DNA from: Rutpela maculata
Lineage: Eukaryota > Arthropoda > Insecta > Coleoptera > Cerambycidae
Reading direction: 5' to 3'
Length of the DNA: 64,000 bases
Assembly: GCA_936432065.2 (NCBI GenBank)
Contig: OW386286.2
Location: 112,431,519 to 112,495,518, forward strand
The position numbers and the translations under genes were made by a program. Shown in pieces: positions 33,601 through 45,600 of the stretch. How positions within the stretch are numbered: position 1 is the first letter of the stretch; the number at the start of each line of letters is the position of its first letter. The notes beneath the pieces were generated by a model. It worked only from the letters and a program-made list of their open reading frames with translations, was not told the origin of the DNA and did no database searches.

Positions 33601-36600
33601 TGAAGATTCTTCGTGATGCTTGTGAATACTTTCCTGAAAATCTATGGAATATTCGTATTCACCAATTAAACGAGCTACGTCAGGTCCCGAAACTAGCCAC
33701 CTTCTTAAGGCACATGGATTCTCTGTCAGTCCAATAGCTCCGGCAATTCCCTTAATTATTGCGTTTTCCTGCTCGTGAGCCTGATCTATTGCAATAGATG
33801 AAAATCTATTTGAAGATTTTTGAACAACGAAACCCCCCTTACAGAATTCTTTATCAATTTCTGGATGGTTTTCTTTTAAAATGGACATATCTCTATAATG
33901 CACGGATAGCCATCGTGCATAGTTGGTCCTGTCCAATGCAAAAAAATAAGGTAATAGTTCTCCCATGGATTTAACATAGAGATTAAAATCAGCTGTTCTT
34001 AAGGACTTAATAAATCTTAAAATCTTGAACTGAAAATGCATGATAGTTATCTAAAACTTGAATATCGGAACCTTTTTACACATTTCATTATACCAGTCTT
34101 CCAACTTTAAATTAGTGCCGCTTTCGGTATGTGCTTCGGTTAATAGGTAATATAATGAAATACATATTTCTTGGTGAGTTCTCCTAGTTCTTGTAAGATG
34201 GCTAACTTTTAAAAACGCATCTGCTCTTCCACTAGTTAGCACCCCTGAATCAATTAAGATGTTAGTTATACCACTTCCATCAAGAAGTGCTCCAATAATG
34301 CCATCTCTATATGAAGCCCCCCTAGCATAACAAGAATAACATCTTCCCTCAATTCCTTGTTACTGAATTGCAATTGTTTGGCTAACGCATATAAAGGTTG
34401 GTCCATTTCTATTACTACAACTTGGCCTAAATCACAATAATTTGTTATAGTCTTGGCAATTATTAAAGAATGTCGAATCATGACGGCAGTGTGAGCTAGT
34501 TCGTAGAATAAAGGGAGTAAGCAAATTTTTGCTTTAGGTAAAACTTATCACATAGGTCCGTTGTATTACTAAGAATATTAAGACAATTTACTAACCAATC
34601 TAAGGATTCCTTATGTACAGTGTTATTTTCTATTGGATATTCGAGATTTTCTGTTTTATAGAAAACATTTTTATACTTGAGTTCATGAACTGGAACAACT
34701 GAATAATAATCTGGCAAGGTTGCTACAGTATTTGTGGAAAATAAATTTAAGTCGACATCGTGGTTGTAGTCTACATTATCAACCGCCAACGTAGTGAAAA
34801 TATTTCTATACATATTGGGTGCAATAATACATTATTCTGTCTCATAAAAGTTAATACTACTGTTTGTTAATGCTGTTGTGATCGCTTGAAATCTCTTATA
34901 AGATATAGTCATGGAAGGTGTCAATAAATTTTTTTTGCCTGGTTTCCGAATAAAGCTTGGCAGCGATATAAATAACAAGTGGACTTTCATTTTGTTTGTA
35001 GTGCCTTATGATAGTAGAGTGTGGATTACGTTTGCCGGTGAGATTATACATTGTTAATTGGGATAAAGTGTTAACAGCCTCGTCATTTTGTTTGCTATTA
35101 TCAAAACAACCTCTGAGTAGCGTCGTAAAAAAATAGGATAACTGATGTGGTACATCAAGACCTGCTTTTTTGAGGTTACCAGAGAAAGAGTAATTTGAAG
35201 ATTGGGCCCGCTTTCTTAATATGTTAGCAGCTTTTAATAAACATAGAGCTTCTTCGTCATCAAATTCTTGATATAGTTTTAATGCATGTGCGATATTTTC
35301 GGGTAAAAATAAAATAACGTGTTTTCCATCCTTTCCTTCTTGGAGTTGCGGCATCAATTTAAGTAACCTCTTCTTAAGTCTAGTGCAGTTAGTGGATGGG
35401 GTATCCGATTCATTGGACATAGATTTCAAATTTTCAGAGTACTCTTTGACAATATTTTTTAGAGAAAAAATGGTCTTATCATTATTTTGAATTTCAATGT
35501 TAATATTTGGAATTACCATACTTAATGCTAAGGATTCCATATTATTTGTAGCATCTTCAAAGGCCTTATTTGTATCAGATGTATCAGCTCGAGAATTTTG
35601 CCAATAGAATGCTGATAAACATGGTAGATGATACTTGATTTCAGATGCTATCAAATCCGAGGCATCATTTATTTTGTTTAGAATTTCATGTTGTATTTTA
35701 AGTGCATGATCAATAATTTTAGAACTTGCTTCTAACGTTTCAACATGATGTGATTGATTTATCCCTAGATGTGTCCTCGTGCTATGTAAATCACAAAAAA
35801 TGCAAATATCTTTAATATCACCAATATTTTTTTTCTACCTTGTGATTCGTTTAACTTACGCTCGAGTTTTAGATTATTAAACAAATTTGCACAGCTTTTA
35901 TGCCAGGAAACCCCATGTTCTTTAAAATAATTTTCAATACCTTGACCTTCATCAATATCTGCGAAATTTCCATGGTAACTGATCAATTTCATTAAACTTC
36001 AATACGTTTTGGGCAATATTAGCATAAGAGTTAGAAGGTACGGTAGATTTTGCTGGACAAACTAATTTTTCACCAGTTTGCTTTTTACATAGCACACAGG
36101 CATCCATAGTAACTACAAAAATAGACGTTCTTTTAGGAAAACATATTTACTAGCTTGAAAATAATTTCTTACCTTTTTTGCAAATTATTTGTTTAAAAAT
36201 TATTACAAAATTGTATTATCACTTCACTACTATAATATAAGAACAAACCTTAACACTGTTTCAATAAACGTATTACTTCTTCAAAGGGATAATGTGTTTT
36301 GTTTTGTACTAGTCAAATTAGACAAGGTCACGGTTAACGAAGCAATCACGCATGTGTGGCTGCAATACTTTTTGCAATGCTTAGTTCCGATGTCACGTAC
36401 CCATTGCGGCAACGCACGACAAATACATTTAACTTTTTATAAAAGCGATCGATAGACTTTAATTTTCTACTTTTATAAAATTTTGCTCGATTTGTTGGTT
36501 GTGCGGTAATAAGCAAGAATGTGACTTTACACTGTATCCCTTCCCATATTTTCTGTAGCGGGAACAAAATAGGATTTTTGATAAGTTAAAAAATATGACT

Positions 36601-39600
36601 GGGGTGTAACATTTTATTTTCTTTCAATTATCGCCAACGGCAACATATCTATAACCGTTTTTTGAAGAAAAAAAGTTTATTAAACGCTGTGTTGCAATTC
36701 CACTAAATGCAAATATATTGGTACGCCACTGTACGCATTATTTAAACAAATATCATTCACTTTTTTATATCAATCGATAGGAAAAGCTATAACCTTCAAT
36801 TTTTAACTCTTGGTAAATATTTTTTTATTAAGCCGTTTAGAAGTTATAAGCAAAAATGTGATATTACAGAGTAGCCCCCTCCCATATTTTTTGTAATGGG
36901 AGAGAAGAATATTATTTTTGATCAGCCAAAAAATTGTAGTCGTATGTAAAATTTTACTTTCCTTCGATTGGCGCAAACCGTAAGTCATTATTTCTTATCG
37001 CTTTCGAAAAAAAAAAAATAAAACATATAACTGTGCTTTTGACCATGGGGGTGTCTCCGCGGGTTTTCGAGGTGGGTCTGCCCCTAAATCTCTTTATATT
37101 GACGCTATGCATCCTTAAAAGGATTTGCTTTTATTCCGAAGGGGAAGTATCTCTTAGCTAATAGACACGTTTTAAAATATGCAGAGAATATTTACTTGGG
37201 AACATTCCAAAATTCTGTGAATATTTCCATAGACAAAATGTCATTTTAAAATGATACATGCACATTACAACATGAATAAAGTATGCAGATTATCTGCTTT
37301 CTGGCAACCACTGGGGACTAGCGGCTTAAATACTTTGAAAACTTCGAGAACTTCAACCATTAGTTGACATTACAGAGGTAACATGCTTTCATTATGTTTC
37401 TACCTTTTTATTTATTTTTTTGCTACTGGGATCTCGAAAGGATCTCGATCATGAATAAAAAAATATTTCAAACAGAATCTAGTAAGGCAGAAAAGCTGGG
37501 CTTGATATTTAGTGTTATAATGTCATAGTGTCATTCATATTAATCCCAAAAATCCATATTATCGCCATATATCTGACAAAATTCATAAAGTTTTGAAATA
37601 TTAGGAAAGGCGCCAGAATTACTATAAAGAAAAGTTCCCATCTCTACCGTGGTTGCATTATCTCTTAAAATTTCAAAAACCACCCCCATACTTGACCGGT
37701 CTAATTATTATTAGGTTTGTGCTGATTGTATATCTTGTTCTTGTTTAATAACGCATTGACACTGTAAATACAAACATTATTTGAATAAATCCGTACTAAA
37801 ATTTCAAAACAACGATATTGTCTAGCATTAATAAAATTAATAATCACTAGTTGTGATGCGATATTATAAATCAGACCTACCTGAACTTCCATTTCCAATA
37901 GCATCAGGATTATTTTGTACAGCATCGTACATGGGATTATGAAAATCTCTATTTTTGTTGCTAACCGAATCTAAACTATATGCCACTTCTAGAGGTTCCG
38001 GACCTCCACCGTTATTTCCATTAAAGGTGTTCGTTCCAAATTCTACATTTGTTCCTTGTCTGAATGATACACTTTGGCTGCTAGCAAGACTTCCTAATCC
38101 AGATCCTTTACCACTGCAGAAGAAAAGTGTAATTTATCAATTTGAGGAGTGCTTAAATTAGACCTGATACTTACAATGGATGTTTTCTTATGAAGAACCA
38201 TACACCAGTTGCTGCTCCCAATACTAAAAGTATAACAACTATCGGCACAACAATAGCTGTGGTAGTAGTCGTGCTTCCGGCTCTACTGTGAGCGGTTACA
38301 ATATCACAATGTTCACCCTGAAAATCTGACAAACACTCACATATTAAGTTATTATTCTCGTCAGATTCCCTACATATGCCGTCATTCTGGCATTGGCATA
38401 TTTTTGGTTCTGGTCTCTCACGTTCAGTGGGGGCATCACATACTATATCAGCTTTAATTTTGTGACTAGGAGTAAATGAATCTGGACAAGAACATCGATG
38501 ACCATTTGGGACGATCAGACACAAATGGGAACAATGGTTGTCACTGCAAGGGTTCGGCGCAGAAATGTTGTAGTGAAGATCATGATAAACTATAAGAAAA
38601 ATGTTAATAATAGAAATATGTAAGTAGGTATTAGTAAAGTGGAAGAGACTTTTAATTAAAATCTTATGAAAATAAATGATCCAGGAATGTTTCAGGAGTG
38701 GATACTAAACATAAAAGTCCTTACAGAATAGGTACATGGGCCAGCTCTGAATTGTGGTCATTCACACTTTTTTTTAGTCTTTATATTTCAGTGGTGAAGC
38801 AATCAGAATATATCAAGTAAAGTCAAAGTCATTCCTAGCATATGATAAATACAACGCATTTAGCGTGGCTAAAGGCGCTGAACTTACTCACATTTTAAGC
38901 ACAAGCATGTACAGCATGTGTACAATGTGTTCGTTTAACTGACCACATTTAAAAATCTGATTTAAATTCAGCATGGAGTATACGCAAATTATGTCCGCCT
39001 AATTTTGACCTTATATGGACAATTTATTGTACTACTTCATTTGATTTTGAATATTGTTATTAATACTATTGTCTGAACACTTAGTTCACATTGCAACAGT
39101 AAGGACTTTTAGTTTGTTTTCTCTTAACATTCCCGTCAAACCTAAGTTATTTGTTAATTGGAAGTTTGTTTGTCGTTTTTAGATAAATATATTAAAAATA
39201 TTTAAATATACAAACCTTTTATGCTTGATGGATTTAATAAATCCTTCAGAACAGTTACTGGTACACCTCGGCCAAATTTATCTTGTTTTATTAATTCTCC
39301 GGTATCTTTTGTAATCCAGTACAAATTGGATTCAAATACGTCTAACGAAATAGGATGTTTCAGCATTTCACCTCTTAATAATGTCTTGCGACTGCTTCCA
39401 TCATATTTCATAGTTTCAATTTTATTCAGTTTTGTATCGACCCAGTAAAGTGCATGGTCCATAGAGTAGTCAATAGCTAAACCAGTAGGAAACCGAATTT
39501 CGTCAATTATCAGTGGTCTACGTTTAGAGCCATCCATCCAAGATACTTCTATCTTTGGTACAGAACCGGCATCAGTCCAGAACATGCGACCCAATTGTGG

Positions 39601-42600
39601 ATCCACTACAAGAGATGTAGGATTTTCTAGACCAACACTGACGACTGATCTGCGATATCGACCATCTGTTTTCGCTACCATAACTCTGCCCTTTGGTTTT
39701 GAGCCAGCTCGATCAGTCTCCGTCCAATATAAATTGTCTCCTACCCAATCCACAGCTAATGCTGTTGGTTTAGAACTTCCTTTCATTTCTAAGTCTTGTG
39801 CATACCCAGCTTTAACTTTTCCATCTTTTGCGTCAATCATAAATGAACGTTTTATTGTTTTATCATAACTGTCTGCCCAAAATATCATTTCTGTATTGGG
39901 GTTGTAATCTACAGCTTCTATTCTTTTTTCTTCTGTTATTACTCCTTTTTCATCTTGAAGTTTTAAATCATACGATCTGATCTCAGGACCATTAGCAAAT
40001 AATAAAGTTACGTCCTCTTTTTCAGCCTTACAAACTCCAGATAAACGATCTGATAATTTAAATCCTTCATGACACGAACAGGAATAGGTCCCATTCAAAT
40101 TTGTACATATATGAGAACAATGATGGACACCAGTTGCACATTCATCAACATCCAAGCAGACTTTACGATTATCTTTAGATATAATAAATCCTGAATAACA
40201 AGCACAGATGTATCCTCCATCTGTTAAGTTCATACAATGGTGTTCACAACCTCCTCTGTTTGCCTCAGAACAGACATTGTTATGGTGACAACCTAATTCA
40301 TCTGAACTGTCTCCACAATCATCCGCAAAGTCACACACTTGTTTTTTATCAACACATTTCTTATTTGCACATTTGTATTCAGTTAACGAGTTGCAAGGTT
40401 TAATTTTAGTTGCACAAAGAGTCATATTATTTTCATCAGATCCATCCCCACAGTTATCAATTCCATCACAGAGTTGATAGCGAGGTATGCATTTGTGGTT
40501 GGCACATTGGAATCTTTTTAATGTATCACAGTTAAAGTTTGTGCACAGCGCGGGCGATTCATCAGAATCATCACCACAATCATTAGCTCCATCACAAAGG
40601 TCTGCTTGATTAATGCACAAATGATTATCGCACTGAAATTTAGATTCAGGACAGTATTTACCATCTGGATATCTTGGCGGGCAGTTCTTTTCATCTGACA
40701 TATCCCTACAATCTCTGTCACCATCGCAACGGAAGTAGGAAGCAATGCAATGTCCAGAGGCACACTGGAAGGTGCCATTTTTACACTGAAAGCCACTACA
40801 TCCACTTTCATCGGAGTTATCTCCACAATCATCTTCGTGATCACAGCGCCAGCGTGAAGAAATACATTTACCATTATTACAACGAAATTCTGATTCTGAA
40901 CACTCCCTGTAGGTACCTTTGCACTCTTCTTCAAGTTCATCTGAACCGTCCCCACAGTCATCTGAAAAATCGCATTTCCATTGTTTTGGTACGCAACGAT
41001 TATTTTTACACTTGAAATCGATTTCTGCATTGCACTGTGGACAATTTTCTGCCAACTCATCTGAGTTATCACGACAATCGTCTTTACCATCGCAAAATAG
41101 CCATTTTGGTATGCATCTATAATTGGCTCTCCCCGGACAGCGTTGCCAACCAGTTGTACAATTCTTTTGTCTACACATATAAGCTGGCTCGTCTGAATCA
41201 TCACCACAATCATTATCAAAGTCACACATCCACAATTTAGGTATACAACGACCATTTCTGCAAGAAAATTCAGTTTCTGGATCACAAACACGTTTATGAC
41301 AAATCTCAGGGTTCTCATCGGAACCATCTTTACAATCAGCATCTCCATCACATTTCCAACTATTTAAGATGCAGCGACCATTAGAAACACACTTCATTTC
41401 CAATTCAGGACATTCTTTGTCGCAGTTTTGTTCATCTGAATTATCACCACAGTCGTCGGTACCATCACAAATTGTTGCAGAAGGTGTACAGCTTCCATTT
41501 TTACATTGGAATGTTCCAGCTTTACATTGTCTAAGGGGGCATGTGGGTGGTTCATCAGATCCATCTTTGCAGTCTCTCTCACCATCACATCTAAAATTTA
41601 TATTAAGTTTAGAGATGTGTGTAAGTCTACATCAGTTTATTTAAAATTACAATTACAAAATATCGATAACCCTATAACTCAAATACATTGACTTGTTAAA
41701 ACTTTGATGGTCGATTAATTGAACATTCCTATGCAGTTTTGCTTGAAAATTTAAATGTGAAGTCAGAATTTGCTAGTCATTTTTTTTTTTTTTAGAGAGT
41801 CTGGGTAAACAACTTCAATATTTCATGAGACAAACATAGTTAGAGGAGTAACATTTGAAAATTTATATTTCTTTGATGGTCCTCTGTAAACAAAATTGCT
41901 AATGCAAAGTTACACTTTGAGTAATATTTCTTAACACAAGAGGCACTAATTATTTACAATACAGTAAAGAATTTATGTTTAATTTAAGTATTCCAGTTAG
42001 ATAGGCATACATCCCACCTAATGTCCACAGATCAGTTTCTAGCTATTGGCCGTCACTAAATATAAATCTTTTTCAAACTTTGTTACAATTAGCATCTATT
42101 ACTTTTAACATCAGAGGTTAAAATAGCAAATGCATTCAATACAATTCTTATAAACAGTACTGATAATATTATGAATAGTATCGTTCCTTTTCATGATAAT
42201 AAATATGTATGAAATTGTATAACAGGAATAAAAACAAAATTTCATACATTGTGACAATTGATTTACAACCAATGTGAACACAGCAGCCAAAGATAGCAGC
42301 TAATTTACCCGATCATGCACGAGCGATACCATCGATATATAAAATACGAACCTAAACTTTAAATTAATACAGACCATCAAGAAATATATGGGTATTCCCT
42401 CATTAATATAGAGCATCAGGGCCGTAGCCAAGGGGGAGGGAATGGGGGTCCCCCCCAACATTGTCAGACTTGGCAAAAGTTGGAAATTTGAGACATAAAC
42501 TTGGCAAGGCAAGGAATAATTTTTTAGATTCCCCCCCCTCGCTCAACAATTTTATGGAGGAATTATTATTTATTTATTTACAGAGTTGGATTCTTAAGTT

Positions 42601-45600
42601 TATGAAGTTGACAAATTTGAAAAATAACCCCTTAAAAAAAAGTTAGTTCGCTACGGCTCTGCAGAGCGTAAAAACATTGTCGATACTGCTCCGAACAACA
42701 CATCCTAGGCGCAAGGGTAAAAACTAATACTAATATGCTGCTGTGAAAATAATTTCTCACAACGTATGCACAAGGGTATAAAACGAACCCCTAATGTAAA
42801 TAAAATTAATAACTTCTAAACCCCATGTAGATGGAAATTCCCAATTATTCAGAAAAATACTGTTTGTTAATACCAACATACTGCTCGAAATCTAAAAAAT
42901 TTTCCTTGCCTTGCCAACTTATGTCTCAAATTTCCAACTTTTGCCAAGTCTGACAAAGTTGGGGAGGGAACCCCCATACCCTCCTCCTTGGCTACGGCCC
43001 TGATGCTCTATATTAATGAGGGGATGCCCATATATAACGTGATCTACCAGGACATGCGGAAAATTTAACAGTAGGTTATTCCCAAAGGAGTTAAAAAAAT
43101 GAAAAATTTTTTAAAAATGACCAAAAAAATTACCTTATTTTTTTGTAGAAATGCGCTGCCAATGACTTCAACTAATCTAACGTAACGCGGTACAACCATA
43201 TCACTTTATCAGACTTGGGATTGACACTACTGACAGCAAAGCTGGATAAGATAGAAGTGACTTTTTGGTTTTAATCAAATCACACTACAAAAATACCGAA
43301 ATAAATCGAAGACATTGATCTCATGCTGAAACGATAAGCAGATATACGAGATATTTAGTTAAACCGGTCAATGACACGGCGGTGTAACTGTTGTTCGACC
43401 GGAAGCAAAAAACGCGGCTCTCTAGGCACGATCCAGCGGCACGGGGCCAGCCTTGTCGGCATGCTTTGAACTCATTCGTAAAAGTGAACTGGTCCTCTGG
43501 AATTCCAATTATCTTCAAAGCGTACCAACAATGTTGGCTACCTACCGCTGGATCGTGTGTAGACCTCTTTTTTTGATCTCGCCGGCCGGCTTCACTTCTT
43601 ATGCCAATTAAGGAAATGTAAACAACTCGAATACGTTCTTTCACAAGTAAGTTTCTCGACCTATTCAGAAGTAGGTCAGGACTTACTCAACATCAGTAGT
43701 GTATCTTCGCAAATTGACTAATAATTTAATATACTAAATTACCTCAGAATCCTCTAAAATTTTGCAGGGGCTTTCCCACATTGAAGACTAGCACACCATT
43801 TTATTTTCCGCATTTCTTGGTAGATCACGTTGTATTTCTAGATCGTCTGTATTAATTTAAATTTTGTTTAGGTTCGTATTTTATATATCGATGGTATCAT
43901 CGCTCGTGCATGATCGTGTAAATTAGCTGCTATCTTTGGCTGCTGTTTTCACATTGGTTGATTTACAAGGGTTATCGATAATCATTACATTTCTAAAGAT
44001 ACATGTGACAGAGATGATATTACTCTTAAAACAATTAGAGATGCATTTGAAGTAATTGGAAACAGGTTTGTTGATGTCATTAATGTATCACTTGAAATGG
44101 GGATTTCCTAAATGTAAGGAAACTATCAACAGTTATACAACGTTTAGACCAGTTAATTCTTTACCAATTCCTAAGAAATTATTAGAATTAGTTGCGAAAT
44201 ACCAATTATTAGAATTTACTCAGGAGAATGATATAATTATAAGCCAGCAATTCAGTTTTAGGAAAAATCATTCTTGGGAAACAGCATTTTGTTTTAGACC
44301 AGTGAAAGGTTGATATCTTTGATAACTTGGTGATAGGAGTAATATTTCTTTTTTCAATAGAAATTGGCATTTAATAATAGTTACCAAGATCATATTAGAT
44401 TAGATAAAAAAGGGGGTATAAATAACGAGGCTATCGGTATATGAACATTATATAAACATACAGTATCGGAAGATTTTGGATTTGGGTGGCAGGCATAGTT
44501 TCAACGGCTTGAGAGACCGCCTACAATAAAGGCGTGTACCAGTGCTCTAGTAGAGGGAGCAAATAATGACGCGCTATTAAGAAAACAAGTACATCATTGC
44601 TATTAAAAATTTCAGTACCATTTATTCAAAGGAAGGATGTAGTTGGCTCTGTTCAGTATAGGTAATATTATTACGTGCTTTAATAACTAAAATTATTTAA
44701 CTCGTTATACTTTCAAAACGAGTCAAATAATTCTTTACATTTCCCGCAGACAGAGCTGCCCACGTACATGTGGTGGGGAAAGCAGGTGGGATGGGTAGGA
44801 TGTGTTATACGATAAAAAAGAATAGCCTAGTTGCTTCGCTCTCACTTGCTCTCATTACCGACCCAAATGAAACATTTTCTGACACTGTATACCAATAACA
44901 TTTTGAAAAGTTTGCTAATAATAATAAAATGGATGTATGTTCCTATTGTTGAGGAAATAATGGATAACTAATAATGATAACTAGATGAATTTACAAAATA
45001 CTTACTGCCAAAACCATGGAATACATTTCTCATCATTTCCTTTACACTGCCATTGTCCAGCCGTACAATTAGCTATACATGTCTTTCCATTGTTAGCCAG
45101 ATAGAACTGGTTGGGACATGCACATTTATAGGTTGTTTTGCCTTCTTCACCATAACCTTCAATATTTAAATAACTAGAAGCAGGTGGCGGTGCAATCAAA
45201 CATAAGTGTGAGCATCCACCATTGTTAGTACCACAGGGATTACTATATGGAAGTTGTCGTAATGGATGGAATATGTGAATATCGTATGGTTTGTGAGTAG
45301 TGTTGCGAAGAATTTGCAAATCCTTCCCATCGAATTTATTGGCCCTGCTAATAGCTTTTAGATTCCAGTCTGTCCAATAGATGAAATCATCAAACAAGGA
45401 AAGAGCAAATACATGAGGCACTGAATTTCCTGAAAGAACTTTGTGCCGATGTCTACCTTCCAAGTCAGAGAATGCAATATAATCTAAATGAGCATCTGCC
45501 CAGTATAAACGGTCTGTGAAAAAGTCAATAGTCAAGGCATTTGGCCAAGCAATGTCATCTTGCCAAGTAAGTATTCGGGTAAAATTTGAACCATCCATTC

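Larger units (their letters stand above)
30266..37160 (-). mobile_element. 6.9-kb DNA transposon with about 500-bp inverted repeats and a FEN1-like nuclease gene
   Basis: Terminal inverted repeats lie at 30,266-30,795 and 36,660-37,160; the outermost match is TAGCTAAG against CTTAGCTA, with ATA on both outer sides as a possible short target duplication. The left end has a 16-base insertion after TAGCTAAG. Between the repeats lies one minus-strand gene region, 36,107 down to 31,951, and a piggyBac-type MITE. The gene belongs to a protein family I have seen in many invertebrates (blocks N-Y-A-R-W, D-Q-A-H-E-Q, G-L-T-E-N-P, H-E-E-A-D, T-G-C-D) but whose mobility is not well described. No standard transposase family matched. 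Confidence 0.7.

Noticed and set aside
40518..41351. 277-codon minus-strand frame rich in Met, Val and Ile
   Set aside because: It is the other frame of the LDLa-coding exon o; the repeated GAT-GG codons of LDLa give long Met/Val-rich shadows. The same applies to plus-strand frames at 39,584-41,691 and to 47,032-47,248 and 58,906-59,175.
43321..43644. 107-codon minus-strand frame and its plus-strand mate
   Set aside because: Both arise from the small hairpin CACGATCCAGCGG/CCGCTGGATCGTG inside a foldback; no protein family recognised.
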